Assembly (NCBI GenBank): GCA_941918925.1
Contig: OW799233.1
Coordinates: 122,600,333 to 122,664,332, forward strand
Reading direction: 5' to 3'
DNA: 64,000 nt
From: Phyto melanocephala
Lineage: Eukaryota > Arthropoda > Insecta > Diptera > Rhinophoridae
Under the pieces are notes generated by a model. The model saw only the letters and a program-made list of their open reading frames with translations. It was not told the origin of the DNA and did not search any database. A program made the translations under genes and the position numbers. Below are positions 1 to 12,844 of this stretch, one piece after another (position 1 is the first letter of the stretch; each line of letters begins with the position of its first letter).

Positions 1-470
1 AAAATATATACTTTATGGGGTCGGAAATGAAAATTGTAGAAATTTCACACGGAATGACAAACCTATATAACCCTGTTTCACTGTGTGAAGGGTATAATTA
101 CGTCAAATATGAAATCTAGGCTATGTAACGATGTGGTCGTTCTACCTAAGTACATGATGGTGAAGGGTATTATCATGAATGAATGAATTCTTAAAAATCT
201 AATAAATAAATAAAATGTTTTTAGCGAATCGTTTACTAATCGGTAAAGTTATAGGCTAAAGTCTTTTGGAAAATATAAATTCCCTAAATATTCAACCGAA
301 ATTTGATTTTTTCAGCTTTAAAAAATCGGTAGAGTCAATATAGTTATCAACTTTAAGGACTTAACCTGCGCAATATAGAACACGATAAAATATTAAAATC
401 CATAATGGCCGCCACTACAAAATGGCGGACAATTTGATATAAGAGTATATTGAGTAAACTAGAGACAATT
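1..470. mobile_element. Rearranged fragments of family B (Helentron-like) repeats
   Basis: Positions 1-97 match the right part of the element at 57,305-58,138, ending at GTGAAGGGTATAA. Positions about 101-176 match the end of the element at 44,849-45,885 (the stretch ending GGTGAAGGGTATTATCA), but without its terminal hairpin. Positions about 236-470 match an internal part of that same element (about 45,300-45,500), so internal and terminal parts are in the wrong order. The element is cut by the window edge. Confidence 0.6.
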
Positions 471-809
471 TGGAAAACTTGAATGCTTTTTCGATACTGT
501 ACTTACCTTATACAAAGTTGTTAGTAAATTGAGGATTGTTTTAATAACTTTTTTATTTTATATCTAATATAAAAATGTGCTTTGAAAAACAGTAAAATTT
601 TTATTGCTTTACTTTTACAATTACCGCTTATTAAATTAAAAGATATTATATTAAATTTGAATAAAATTTTATTAAATCAGACTTTATGTGCAAATAAATA
701 CAAAATTATAAATTCGTTAAAAAAATAAATTTAATAAACTACAACAATCATTGAGAAAACTCTCCAACTAATTTATACAAAAAGATAATGAAATTTTATT
801 ATTATCTAA
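471..809. other. AT-rich 3' flank, nothing recognised
   Basis: Very AT-rich sequence between the B-family fragments and the inverted-repeat element. No open frame, repeat or motif was identified. Confidence 0.5.
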
Positions 810-1022
810 GACCGCATTTAGACTATGCAATTAACGCCGAGTTTTTTTTTCGTTATTCTCTTTAAAAGTTGCTTCGAAAATCTTTTCACATTTACAATAC
901 AATTTTTTTCTCGAGCATTTATTGTGACAGTTTTCGGTTTATGCTTTTCTGTGTTTTCTTGCTAAAAAACAAAATGTTACACGCAAAAGTTGCGACGTTA
1001 ATTGCATAGTCTAAATACGGTC
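810..1022. mobile_element. MITE with 30-bp terminal inverted repeats and TAA target duplication
   Basis: The ends begin GACCGYATTTAGACTATGCA and are inverted copies over 30 bp with two mismatches, both C/T. TAA flanks both sides (807-809 and 1,023-1,025). A 3-bp TWA duplication and 213-bp length fit a PIF/Harbinger-type MITE; no coding capacity. Confidence 0.75.
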
Positions 1023-1025
1023 TAA

Positions 1026-1768
1026 GTGTTTGTCAGAAAATTTCAATGTTTTTTCCTTTTTTTTTTTTTTTTGTTAAAAGGAAAACAATAAAAAGATAAA
1101 AAAAATTCAAGAATTTTAAAACGTTTAAATTTTTCATTAGATTTTCTAACATAAAAGCAAACTGCAAATAAAATACTTCTACAGAAATTGAAAACAAATT
1201 TAGCTTTGACCAGTTTTATGTGCAACTATTTAAGTCGAAACATTATATTATAACCTTTGCAAAACATCATTATTATTTCGAACAAGAAACGTAAAATTGA
1301 CTCAACAAAAAAGAGACTAAAATATATCCAGTCCTTTTGAAAATAATACAAACTCCATTTTTTTATTACTTTTTTTCTGTTTTAATTAGCTGCGTTTAAG
1401 TATTAATTAACTTTTATTTAAAGATAATAGGGCTGTGCAATCATCTGTTATATACACATCCTCACGTAGTAACGTAATATATCATAATTATATAAATATT
1501 AATAAGTAACACCAACTCCTAGAAGCGAATCATTTCCAAATACTTTTAGTTCATATCTATGAAAGTTTTGCAAGAAGTCAAGCTTCTACAACGCAATTTC
1601 TTAGCAAGAATTGTAGAAAAAGTTAACTTTTAAGCGAAAATTAATAGCACAGTGTAAATGAAAAATTTATTATATATATATTTAGCGTTTATCGCGAAAA
1701 TATAATGAGAGCCTGTTGTATTTTAAGTTTTAAAAAATATTCTTTACAAAAATCTACGCTAAAAAATT
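1026..1768. other. 3' UTR and downstream flank of the SIAH-like gene
   Basis: AT-rich sequence holding the presumed 3' UTR of the minus-strand gene (from 1,768 downward). No repeat or second gene was identified. Poly-T and poly-A runs produce short meaningless open frames. Confidence 0.5.
1666..1671 (-). promoter_or_regulatory. Candidate poly(A) signal
   Basis: AATAAA on the minus strand (TTTATT on the plus strand), about 100 nt downstream of the stop codon of the SIAH-like gene. The surroundings are very AT-rich, so other matches exist and this is only the nearest reasonable one. Confidence 0.35.
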
Positions 1769-3288
1769 TTAAGTAGAATTCGATCTTATGTTCGCTTTAG
1801 TTTCTAATTTTCTTTTGACAACAATCACAAATGCATCACCAGTATCACTTACAGCTACTGCATCACCCACGCCAGTAGCATTCAAAGGATTTTGCAGCAC
1901 AGTATGTCTCAGAAAATGATGTGTTTCACGTATGTGTGACCAAGGGGTAGTTAAGGGATGAGCACATCCAAACCATTTAATACCCGTTAAGGGATTTTCT
2001 ATAATCGTTTCAAAATTGTTGGCCTCATCATTTAAGGCAGTCGTTGAGAATATGTTTGCTGTAGCTGAATTTGCAGTGGTGGCTAGCGTATTCAGGTGAT
2101 ATACAAATATGGCCACTTTTGACACACTCATTGTTGTTGAGGTCATTTCTAAAGGTATGCAGGCTAAAAAGAATTTCTCTACTTTGGTATCGTGCTCGTC
2201 GGTTCCCTTGAGATTAAGACAGGTCATCGAGTGCGATTGGATATGACAGTGCACTCGTATACGTTGGCCATATTCGGCATAATACTGGTTCACTGGTAAT
2301 TGATGATCTTCGGTAAGATGAGCTAAAATATCCCATTCATGTTTAAGGCTTTTAAATAAATTATAACTATTAAATGAATGCTGTTGATGTTGCTGCAGAT
2401 GTTGGTGTTCTGCCGTTATAGCAGATTGTGTCAACTTGGCATTTGTTTGTTTAGTTGTTGCTACAGCTGACATGTTGTTATTAGTCATTGCATCGTAGGG
2501 GAGAGGGTTGTAGGTGTTTTTAGTTGTAGTTTCATTGTTATTATTTGCCACTATTGCACTACGTGTATGGGGCATCACGTTCACATTCAAGCAACATAAT
2601 TTCCCAGTTGGACACTGATAATTTTGATATTTTTCTTTATATTGCTGCTGCTGTTGAACCATGTCCTCTTGCTGCCTCTGACTGGGTATCTGTAATATAT
2701 ATTTATTTAGTGACTCACTTGTTGTTGTTGTTGTTGCAGTTGTTGTAACATTATTTACAATTGCAACTTTATCTAGCTTATAACACGTTAAACAATGACA
2801 TTGTTGTACCGTTGCTGTTTGTCCAAGCAATTCATCGTAGCACAAGGTTGTCATCATTGTTGTTTCATTGCCACCTCCACTACAAGGTTCACTATTATAA
2901 TCTGCTGATGACTTCCGGTTGTTGCCAGTACTTTCATGCATTTTTATACTGTTCGTGCTACCACTATCTTTAACGACAACAACAACATTTGTATCATACA
3001 TGAACTGTTTTTGCATTGATGGATGTTTGTTTTCCTCCTTCGCTTCACCTGCTTGCCGTTCGTCATTGTTGCCGTCAGGACTTGATTTAGAGTTGAATAT
3101 TTTTCTTCTACGATGTCTTAGGGATGTTAATAGAAAATCTTTGGCTTTCTTAGCTCCTTGTTGTTCGCTTTTTTCCTGTTCTTCTTGTTGTTGCTGTTGT
3201 TGCTTCTGTACAATGGCCATCTTTGGCTGATTATGAAATTCCGTACTGCATTTCCGTCTATCCTTCGGTGAACTTCTGTTACTGCGTA
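1769..3288 (-). CDS. Terminal coding exon 4: low-complexity region plus SIAH-like substrate-binding domain
   Basis: Codon 205 (second and third bases) to residue 710, ending at TAA 1,771-1,769. The acceptor is TATAG ending at 3,289; a nearby GCAG would put the exon out of frame. The exon adds 22 residues before the first internal methionine (3,220). Residues 228-510 are low complexity: Q runs, a basic RHRRRK patch, T runs and N runs. Around residues 427-437 there is YQCPTGKLCC, and around 517-533 SLKHEWDILAHLTEDH. Together these resemble the second SIAH zinc finger (YxCPxxxxxC ... HLxxxH), split by about 80 low-complexity residues. Residues about 515-697 follow the SIAH substrate-binding domain in order: FFLACIPL, a VSKVAIFVYHLN strand, IKWFGCAHPL, and the final GDAFVIVVKRK strand, with a threonine/alanine-rich insertion. 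The SIAH assignment is by eye. Confidence 0.85.
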
Positions 3289-4469
3289 CTATATTGTTTG
3301 CAAAAAAACAAGAAAAAAAAGAAAAAGAGCAAAATGAGAGAGAAAAAAAATATTTTGTTAATAAATTTACCCAGGAAATAATAAATACTACACAACATTA
3401 TAGAAAATTAGTTTTCGTAGAATAGAACAAATACACTGCATTGCACGCCAACATACAAATTATAGAGAAACTAAGTAATAAAAAAAAGCTATAGAAAAAT
3501 ACACGCTAAAATAAAATGAAATTGAATGACATCAAGAGCGAGTCTTAAATGAACAAAGTTGAAATTGTTAACAAAAATAAAATTCTTTTTAATAACAAAG
3601 AAAAAACATATTTAATTTAAATAATTGCAAAACGACGCAACGTCTACAGAATGGCTTTCTAAAAAATTCTTACTTTTAATACCAAAGTTTAAAAGTCAGT
3701 TTTACCGAAAAAAGTACAAAGTTAAATATAATTTAAAATAAAAAAAAATTAACCTTCTTTTATTGTAAATAGCCTTAAATTATGGGAATATTTTTTTTAT
3801 ATTAAATAAAAAATATAATTTTTATGAAAGTTTTCTTAGTAAGAAAAAATTTAATTTAATTTAAATTCCAATTTTATTTAAATTTGTTACTTTAAACTTT
3901 TCTCAACATTTGCGAATCGATATTAATAGTCGTTGGTAAACGTGATGTCACAGATGTCAAATCACAACAGTAGCTAGTAGACGATTTAGCAGCACCACCA
4001 AATGATGAGACATATTTATCATATTGAGTGTTCTTTAGCAGAAAAGTTGCAGCTATTTTAGGACTGCCGCTATGATACTTCGGAGTTAACTCTCGAAAGA
4101 ATTTCTTTATTTGTTATTTATTTTAAATTCATTAATGTAATACAATCATACAATTTTTATTTTGTTCTCAGAGCCTTTAGGGCATTTCAGAGACAAGTTA
4201 GTATTTGGGAATGTTAAATACAATTTATATATGTATTAGCCGATTAAAAATATATACTTTATAGTACAAATAATTAAATTATTTATTATTTTCAAACCAT
4301 TTCAATATCTTGTTATTTATTACATCTTTGAATTTTTTCTGAAACATAAAAATTGTACAACTATCTTGTCATTGTCGAGGTAAAATATTATATTCAAGGA
4401 TACCTGCTTTTTAAAATTTTTGTTTAGCAGTTACCGAACGACATCTAAACATCCCTATATAGTAAGTAA

Positions 4470-5833
4470 AGGGTGCGCCAAATAATTTTTTTTTTTTTTT
4501 TTTTTTGAAAATGCTATAAAAAAAGTGTAGCTTCGGCTGTGTGGCACGTAGCGCCGCAATGTGTTGCGGCTAGTGGAAAAGTAACTTTTTTCCGATTATT
4601 TTTTTCAGTATTTTTAATGATGCAATTTTATCACAGACATTCCAAGTAAACAAAAAACACATAAAGCTTATTTTTATGTTGGCCCGTTGATTTTTAATTG
4701 ATTTTAGAAGTCAAATATACAAAATTTTCACGAAAAGAGGGGATTTCGGGGCTGTATTCAAATTGATCTCATTTGATTTTGGTGACAGATATTTTGATTC
4801 GGAAAAAAATCTGCATTTGGACAAGTATCTTCTGTAAAAAAAAAAGGAATGCTGTTTGAGACATTTTCATATGCACCTTTTTTAGAGCGAAAACCCGACT
4901 AAAGGTCCATTTTTCCTTCAAATTTTGGTTAGGTAAGCAATATCTAAAAAGTCCCAGAGAGTCCCAGTTCCAAACCACTACAGAAATATTACATAATTTG
5001 TTTTCAACGAACTGTGAAAAAATCAGCTGCCCATACCTGTCCTCCTGGGAGTTATAGCGATTTTAGTATATCACTCTCAGTATTTATTCCATAGAAATAG
5101 AACGGAAATTCTCGGAATCACTTATTTAATAATTTAATCATATTGGTTTTCGGGTGACAAAAATGAGCATAACTCTCTTAAAACTGAAGCTATTGAGTTC
5201 AAACCGGTATCAAATTAAAGCTTTTATTGCCACTTTTGCTTTTATTGAAATAGATTATGGTTTTATATAAAATTTCAGAGTTATTCAACAAATATCGAAA
5301 AATCATGAAAATATGACGTTTATAATTCTTGTTCGGACCACCCTATAATTAATTTTAAAAACTAATCATAGGGTATTTATCAGAAATAAAAGAAAAATTA
5401 AAATAAATTTTTTTTTAAATTTTTCGAACAATTTTTTTTTTTATTTTTGACTTTTGTTGAAAATTTGACCCAACAATTTTTTTCGCTGTAAATTTTTTTT
5501 TCACTCATTCTGTTTGGGATTTCATTCTGACCAATCTGTAGAAGTTTCTCATTGATACAATTAAAATTACAGTTTAGGCAATATGATTTCCAAAAAATTC
5601 TGGTTTCGCAACACTGTGCGCCGTCCTCTTGAAACTAAATGTTTCCTCCTCTTAAAATTTTGTGAACAAAAATTCGTTCAACATGGCCCGATAACGATCG
5701 CCATTGACTGTAACGGCCACTTCTTGCTCATTTTCGAAAAAAAATGGCCCAATTATGCCTCTGGACCAAAATCCGCCACAAACAGTGACACGTTTTGGGT
5801 GTATCGGGTTTTCAATGTATGCGTGCGGTCTTT
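4470..5833 (-). mobile_element. Mariner/Tc1-type element, interrupted by another insertion
   Basis: The plus-strand left end GGGTGCGCCAAATAATTTTT matches the terminal repeats of the related copies at 7,451 and 40,452. After a T run, 4,510-4,556 encodes (minus) the end of the catalytic region around ATCHTAE. The rest of the transposase resumes at 5,618-5,833 and reads back toward the motif for an aspartate-containing IFSD-type core. The intervening 1,061 bp is a separate insertion. The far end is missing: homology stops near 5,833. Confidence 0.7.
4557..5617. mobile_element. Nested hAT-like non-autonomous element inside a mariner copy
   Basis: It splits the mariner copy and is flanked by a direct repeat GCGCCG (4,551-4,556 and 5,618-5,623); related mariner copies have this sequence once. 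The ends are short imperfect inverted repeats, CAATGTGTTGCG on the left and CGCAACACTG on the right, of the CAGTGTTG kind seen in hAT elements. If the duplication is really 8 bp with mismatches it fits hAT. The interior has no recognisable transposase. Confidence 0.6.
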
Positions 5834-6844
5834 TTTAAATCATTTTAATAAACATATAAGAGCAAAGGCTTTAAACACACTTTGTTGTATAACCCTGTAT
5901 TTTACATCAGCCTGTTACTACTCGTTGATTTGAACATACTTTTTTGGATTTACTAATTTGATGGACAAGTTCCAGACGACGAGTTTTCTTAGCATTTCTC
6001 ACCAAAAAAAACTTTACTGCTAAAAAGTTCTTTATGGTTTGGTTACAAGAGCGCTGGTGAAAAGCATGACTTTTATATGTATATGATGTTGCACTTCATA
6101 AGTCTAACAATCAATTAGAGCTTATTTTAAGCCTACCATAAGCAAAAGAGACTTATGTCGAATCACATTTACGAAGCACGTCTGTGAAACTTAAAGTAAA
6201 AAGAAATCGTGTGTGTTATGAATTAGTCAACTGAGCCAAATAAAGTCTATCAACTACTGGTAAAAGGAAAGGCAAACAATAACGACACGAATGGCTTATC
6301 AAAACTAATACTATCGCAGTAATTAGTCAAACATAGCGCAAGCTCACCGGCTATAAATTAGCATAGAAGCGTAGATTGTTTTTTGTGTATATATGTTATC
6401 GTCGTTCTTATAAGAAGCATGGGACCTCAATACAATCTTTCCATCTGAATCTGCTCATAATGGTGTTTTTCACTTCATTCCAGTTAGTTTTCTACGGCTG
6501 CCCTAATGATTCTACTTAATCGCTGTTCTGGCAATATCTGTGACCGATTTATGTATGGTGTGACCAATCAGCACCATTTTCACATTTGTATTTTGACAGT
6601 TAAGAGGGTTGTGGTCTGTAAAGAAGAACTAAAGGCGGTAGATGATATCTCGCTGTTAGTAAGAACTAAGCCCTTATCTTGCTGAACTCAGTAAAGGCAC
6701 TTGAGGTTACACCCGCAGACAATCCAATTAATGCAAAAGCTAAAGATTAATGATCAAATTAAATGCCATTTTTGACAAGTATAGCATTTGGAACTCACAT
6801 AACAAAGAGCAGGTAATACAACCACAATAATTAACCATTTGGTA

Positions 6845-6868
6845 CGCATTTTAAGCCGACGATATTAT
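6845..6868. repeat. Solo end of the 31-bp-TIR MITE family
   Basis: The stretch TTAAGCCGACGATAT with partly matching flanking bases equals the right end of the element at 20,421-20,814. No matching left end was found nearby. Confidence 0.4.
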
Positions 6869-7450
6869 TTATCGAAATAAATTTAAAATCTTCAATTTAC
6901 CATTAAAATTTTTTTCTGCCAAAAGTACAACTTTTTTCTAATATTATATAATAAGTAGTAATAAATGGTAGAGAAATAACAGTTTGTTTTTGTTATAAAA
7001 ATGAAACATATTGGCTATTTTATTTGCTGTGAAATTGTTTTGCTTTCTACAAGAAATTTAGTAAATAAACAAAAGATTTATCAAAGTAAACTAAATAAAA
7101 AGATGAGAAAAAATAATGAAGATAAAAAGAAAATGCGAGCTAGAACTTTATTAAACAATACTACTCTATCCTGTACGAATATACAGAGTGGATTGAACCG
7201 AAAAGTTTTCTTAAAAGTATTAAGGCATTACTTGGTTATAACACTGGTCTGTAACACAAATCGTCTTTGAAAAAAAATATGTGGACTTAAAGTTTTTATC
7301 TTTCGGTTTTTTATTAGCGTGACTAAAATTTTGCCCCGAAATAAGGCGGTTAAGCGCTGCTACATTTCTCCATAACTTAAGAACGATTTTGTTCAAAGTA
7401 CCAACAAATGATGATTTCCTTTAAGTTAAATATTTTCGTTTATATTCTAA

Positions 7451-7800
7451 AGGGTCCGTCAAATAACTTTTTTTTTGAAAATGCTATAAAAAAATAGCTT
7501 CGGCTGTGTGGCACGTAGCACCGTCCTGCTGAAACAAAATGTTGCCAATATCCTCCTCTTCAATTTTTGTGAACAAAAATTCGTTCAACATGCCCCGATA
7601 ACGATCGCCATTGACTACGGCCATTGCTCATTTTCGAAGAAAAATGGGCCAATTATGCTTCTGAACCAAAATCTGCACCAAACAGTGACTCGTTTTGGGT
7701 GTATCAGCTTTTCAATGTATGCGTGCGGGTTTTCTGTGCACCAAATGCGACAATTTTGCTTGTTTACATACCCGCAAAGATTAAAATGAGCTTCATGACT
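7451..7800 (-). mobile_element. Mariner/Tc1-type element fragment
   Basis: The left terminal repeat AGGGTCCGTCAAATAACTTT is followed by minus-strand transposase sequence closely related to the copies at 4.5-5.8 kb and 40.0-40.3 kb: the ATCHTAE region, a stretch matching NGDRY, then the tryptophan-rich WCG and KQNCRIW regions. It contains frameshifts and stops, and homology ends near 7,800, so the N-terminal half is missing. Confidence 0.7.
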
Positions 7801-8579
7801 ACTACACTATGATTTCATCATCAGGTTTCGAAAATGCATTACACTTGGCTAGTGTCGGTAAAAATATGATTTTTTAGATTTATTCTTTCATGTATCACAA
7901 TTAAAAATTCTTTGTAAAAATAAAGAATGTTAATATGAACTCAAGCCTGATTAAAATTTAAATACGCTCCTAAATTGTTATGGAAAACTTAAGATATAAT
8001 AGTGACAATTTTATAATTGTATTTTTAGCACGCTTTTACATTGTCTACATTTAAGCTACTATGAACTGATAAAACGGATTAACTACAAAAGAAATAAATG
8101 TTATTAATGAGTTCGATTGGGATATCTCAAGCCTGGAATAAGATCAATTACAACAATTTATAAAAATGTCTGCTGACAAAGCTGCTGAAAGTAAATGGGT
8201 TATAGTTGGAAGTAATAGATAATGTTGCTTCTGAAAATTATGGGAAAGTTTCAAAAAGGAAATTCAAACTGGGAAAGTAACACGTATTATATTAAAACAG
8301 TCTATGGAACTGGCATATTGACAATTGTGTTAAGGTGTATCCCCTATTGTAAAACTTTAAAGTGTTTTATGATTTTAGCATGATCTATCATATTCTTTAA
8401 GAGATACATTTGTATTTAGTCCGACTTTTCGTTGAATTAAAAATTCAGGAAAATAGAGCAGTCAATAGGATTTATTATTAATATGAGAATCGTTTAATAT
8501 CCAGAAAGGAGAACGTTATAAAAGGCAAAGTTTAGAAAATCATTATTAGATACTAATATGACTTGAAAACTTTTTGAAA

Positions 8580-8800
8580 ACCATAAACGATGTTAATATG
8601 TCTCAAATGACGGCAAGAATATTTATAGCATGATAGTTGTAATAAGCTCGAAAAAAAAACTAGGAAATGTTTTCGTTCCTCCAGAGCACCATCACTGCTT
8701 GATGAACGAATTACCAACTCACGAGACAAAGTAGTTGCGATGTAAATTCTATCAGAATGACTTTAGAACTACTTTACTAACAAACTTTTCTAATAAAATA
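8580..8800 (+). mobile_element. Possible Tc1-like transposase N-terminal relic
   Basis: One broken frame reads MSQMTARIF then, after stops, RAPSLLDERITNSRDKVV. This is faintly like the Tc1 helix-turn-helix and its GRPxLLxxR linker. The resemblance is weak and there are no terminal repeats, so it may be coincidence. Confidence 0.22.
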
Positions 8801-10729
8801 TTATGAAATATAATTTAAGAAGAAACTAAAAACTGATTTGATTTTACCGCAATAAAATCTCACATATTCTTATTTATAGACGAGAAAATTTTTTTTGGCA
8901 ATTAGTGCATCTGAATTATTTGAATTGATTAAATATTTTTTTTTTTTTGCCAAAATTTCAACCGAAAATAATATTAATATGAACTTATTAGTATAGAGCT
9001 GGCTAAAAAACTTCTATTGCTGCTTTCGCACAAATAACAAAATATGTTCTAGGACAAAAACACTACGATACAAACACATACATACAAGCATAACCCCAAA
9101 CTATCACAAAGACTGCTAGCGACCAAGACCGTGCTTTTGGAATGGAAAAAAGGCAAAATAAACTACAATACAACCAAATGATGGCAGTGTGACATTTTCC
9201 GCAGGCCAAAGAAATAATAAAAAAAAACTTGCTGCATGTGACTGATGCAACAACGTAAACAAACCAACACAAACACATTTACAAGTCCTTCTTGTACACA
9301 CGTATGTATAAACTGTGAATTTTTTGTTATGTTCACTTTTTCTGGTTCTATTTACAGTATAAGTTTAAAGAGCACTGATATTTTTTTCAATTTCTTTATT
9401 TAACAATCTTAGATTTTTTATATTTCTCAAATGTAACGGATATTGTTTAGATTACAACAACAATAACTTATATAAAGCTTAAGGAACAAAACAAAGAAGA
9501 ACAAAAAACAACACACATAAAGAAAGGAAACAAGTCGAAATAAGAGGGAAGCAAATGTTTACACAATTTAAACTTTATTACTGTTATTTTAGTTGTTTTG
9601 TTTGTTGTACATTTTTTTTATTATTATTATTTTTAAAAATGTCCTTTTGCTCTTTCTCTTTCTCCCATGTACTATGTGTGGTAGTTAAAGTTGTTGTTTT
9701 TATTTTACTTTTACTGTTTTGAGTACATTATTAGTAACAAGTAATAGAAGCAAGAAAAACAACAGCAAAAAACGATTATTGTAGTATTTTTTAAGTGCCT
9801 TGGATGTCGAAGTTGAGGGGAACAAATTGTTTTTTTCTTAACTATATACCTAGGAGGGCATAGGTTTACTGGGAACGTATTCCCAACTTTTTAAGTCATA
9901 CAGAAATTAAAAAAATATATTAAAATGCAATAAACAGTCATGCTGTTTTAAATATACATTGAAGAAAAAAATTAATTAAAAAATAACTTGTTATTAATGC
10001 ACATATTTATATGTAAGTACAAACATATACGTAAATTTTGATAAAAAAATATTAATTTATTTAAAAAAATACTAACTGACTCGACAAACGTTGTTGAGCC
10101 ATATAAAATATTTCTTGGAAATATTTTTTTACATTTAAAACAACGTAAACCATTTGTGTTCTATGGTATGCAGGTCTATCTTACTCTAAAATTGCATCAA
10201 AGTCGTTACGTTATTTAGGTGAGGCATAAATTTCCTCTTGGAGTGAGTCACCCTAAAAATTTAGGAGTATGAAAAATAGATATTGACCGATTGTTAAACG
10301 TTTATTTCTGCATTGGCTGGACTATAAATTGTATACAATTTGAAGAAAAATACTGAAAACTATTTTTAATCTTCGCAGGAACTAAAACAATATTACTTCT
10401 TCCTTTTCTTGAATCTTAATAATGATTACTTTTATTTTCTTATATCATCTCCTTATATACTACAATTCTTATCACTAACCAATAATAATATATTTTTCTT
10501 ACATACTAGAAACCTTATCACTAAACTTCAACATACTCAGTAACCCTTTGTCCATCGTAAGCAAACAGATCTCTTTGGATTATCAGTACTCTGTTATTGA
10601 CTGTTTACCTAGGCTAGACAAACGTGTACACTACAATAATTTGTTTGTTTAGGCTATATTGATAACACCACGTCTTTACAACGGTGTTTTTAACAATTAT
10701 GACACTAATACGGAAGTAATTTGGTTTAT

Positions 10730-11275
10730 AAAATCTTAATAACTATATCGGTGCAAGTACATAATTAAAAAAAGTGGGCGTTTAAGAGGCGTGGTAAAAA
10801 AGAAGTATCCTAATAACAAACGCGAATCCAGGGAAGGCCAAAAAGGGATATTACACAAATTCGTCAAGAACTTCCAAAAAATCTGAACTTTAGACTTTTT
10901 CCAACTTTTTTTATTTGTTTGAGAATATTCTTGTCGGTAATAACCCAAGAACCAAAACTTTCTGTTAATGTTGCCAAAGGTATATATTTTATATAGAAGA
11001 GCAATAGAAACTGCAAGATCTTTAATTGTTTTCTTGAAAAAGCCAATTGTATATTTTCGATCATAACCCAGCTGGTAATGTGCCCAATACAAAAAATCTT
11101 ATCTGATAAATTTATGGCATATAAGAGTCTGAAGCATACGTGAGGGCTTCAAAATGTTGATTTCAACATACACATGGACAGTCAGACTAAGCTAAATCAA
11201 TTCCTCTATCAATAAGTACTTATAATACACTTTCTTTATATTATACTTATATACTTTCGTGTGAAGGGTATAAAA
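10730..11275. mobile_element. Diverged family B relic
   Basis: The right end GTGTGAAGGGTATAAAAA and the segment 11,140-11,240 (GGGCTTCAAAATGTTGATTT..., then a GACAGTCAGAC run and TCCTCTAT) match the corresponding part of 57,920-58,138. The leftward limit is uncertain. Confidence 0.45.
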
Positions 11276-12844
11276 ATTAATGTCATATCCCTTCGTAGTC
11301 CATTATCCTTCATTTGTTGAGTAAATTCTATTCAACAAATTTATCGTAGGCGTTAAATTTTGTAATAAGTACTGACTTAATTTGCTTACCATATTGAATT
11401 AATGAAAATGCTAAAAGTATTTGCATTTGAAAGTAAAAAAAAAGAAAAAATTATTTCTGAAGTCTGTTAGCTGCTCATGATAAAGACGTACGGAAAAGGA
11501 CATAAGGTCTAAACATCTAGGCTCCTACCAGAACTCTTCAAATCCTTGAACAAATGAAACTTCATTCAGCAATCAGAAAAACCGTTAAAAACTAAATATT
11601 AACGAAAGCTATCATAGCTTTGTTGCTTCGCTACTTATATACTGCCATTTCACCTAGTAATTTATGATTATTTGCAATTTTATTTATATAAAACAAAATA
11701 TTGTGTAATTTTTACCAACACATCATACTTTTTGCATAGTGATAGTTTTATAATCTACGCGACCATATCGAAGCTTTATTGAAAAGAAAACATTAAGTGA
11801 TAGAATAATAAAACAATGATAGATCATCGTTAGGGAATAAATGACAAAACAACATATAAATAAATAAGTACCTTTAACTTGTTTTCAATAGCTAAATATT
11901 ATAAGCTTTTGTCTGCGTGCAGATTGAGTCAATCCAAAAGGTCAAAGCAATTTTCTAAAATATTTTTGCATACTGGGAATCCTTCCCCTCCACCAACTAT
12001 TACACTTAAATACATACCGGAAGTTGAAAATGAAAAACGCAACATCATTTAATCTTAACTTCGCTACATTTAAGATTATGACTACAACACAGATTGAAAA
12101 ATAACACAAGCTAAAAAGCTCTACAAAAAAAAAATATAAAAAATATCATACAAAAAGTCACTCTAAAGTTAAATAAAAGAAAAAAAATTAAGAAAAATTA
12201 TTAAAAGAAAAACTAAATCATAAAAAAACACAAATACAATTTATTAAAGAAAAAGAGAAATTTTATGAAAAACAAAGAATAAGAAGAAAAATTACACTTA
12301 TTACAACGACAACATTGGCAAGACTTTAGTAATTTATATTACATAATTAAGCCATAAAATATAATAGCAACACAAAGATTAACAACAAACACGATAATGC
12401 GCAGAAAATCTTTTAAATTTTTTAAGGATATTGCAAGAAATTTTTTAAGACGAAAATAAATATATCTTAATTGGATTTAAAATCTACGTACTAATTAAGA
12501 TATTTTGACCAACCAACCATCCTCTGACCTAATCGGTTATGAGACAATTAAAAAAATTTATTGTTCTATTCTAAAAATTTATTATTCCTATCCACCCAAT
12601 CGTTTAAGGATATCTTGACTAGCCTAAAAAATAAACAATAGTCAGTATGCGTAAGTTTAATAATGTAAAGTTACAATATAAAGTGATTTCTTTGCTCTCA
12701 GTAAAACGCACAACTTGATTTGTTGAAGCAACGATAATATGAAGCCTTTCCAATTTTTTTCTAAGTTATCCTGTTATCACAACAAATCGGAACTGTTTCT
12801 AAAATTTTTTTATTTTATAACATTAATTATGTACCCAAGATATG

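Noticed and set aside
2545..3230. Several plus-strand open frames of 67-103 codons
   Set aside because: They are antisense shadows of the repetitive Q/N/T codons in exon 4 and have no independent support.
9063..9301. Overlapping minus-strand open frames of 61 and 71 codons, rich in cysteine and valine
   Set aside because: No splice signals, no domain and low-complexity surroundings; likely chance.
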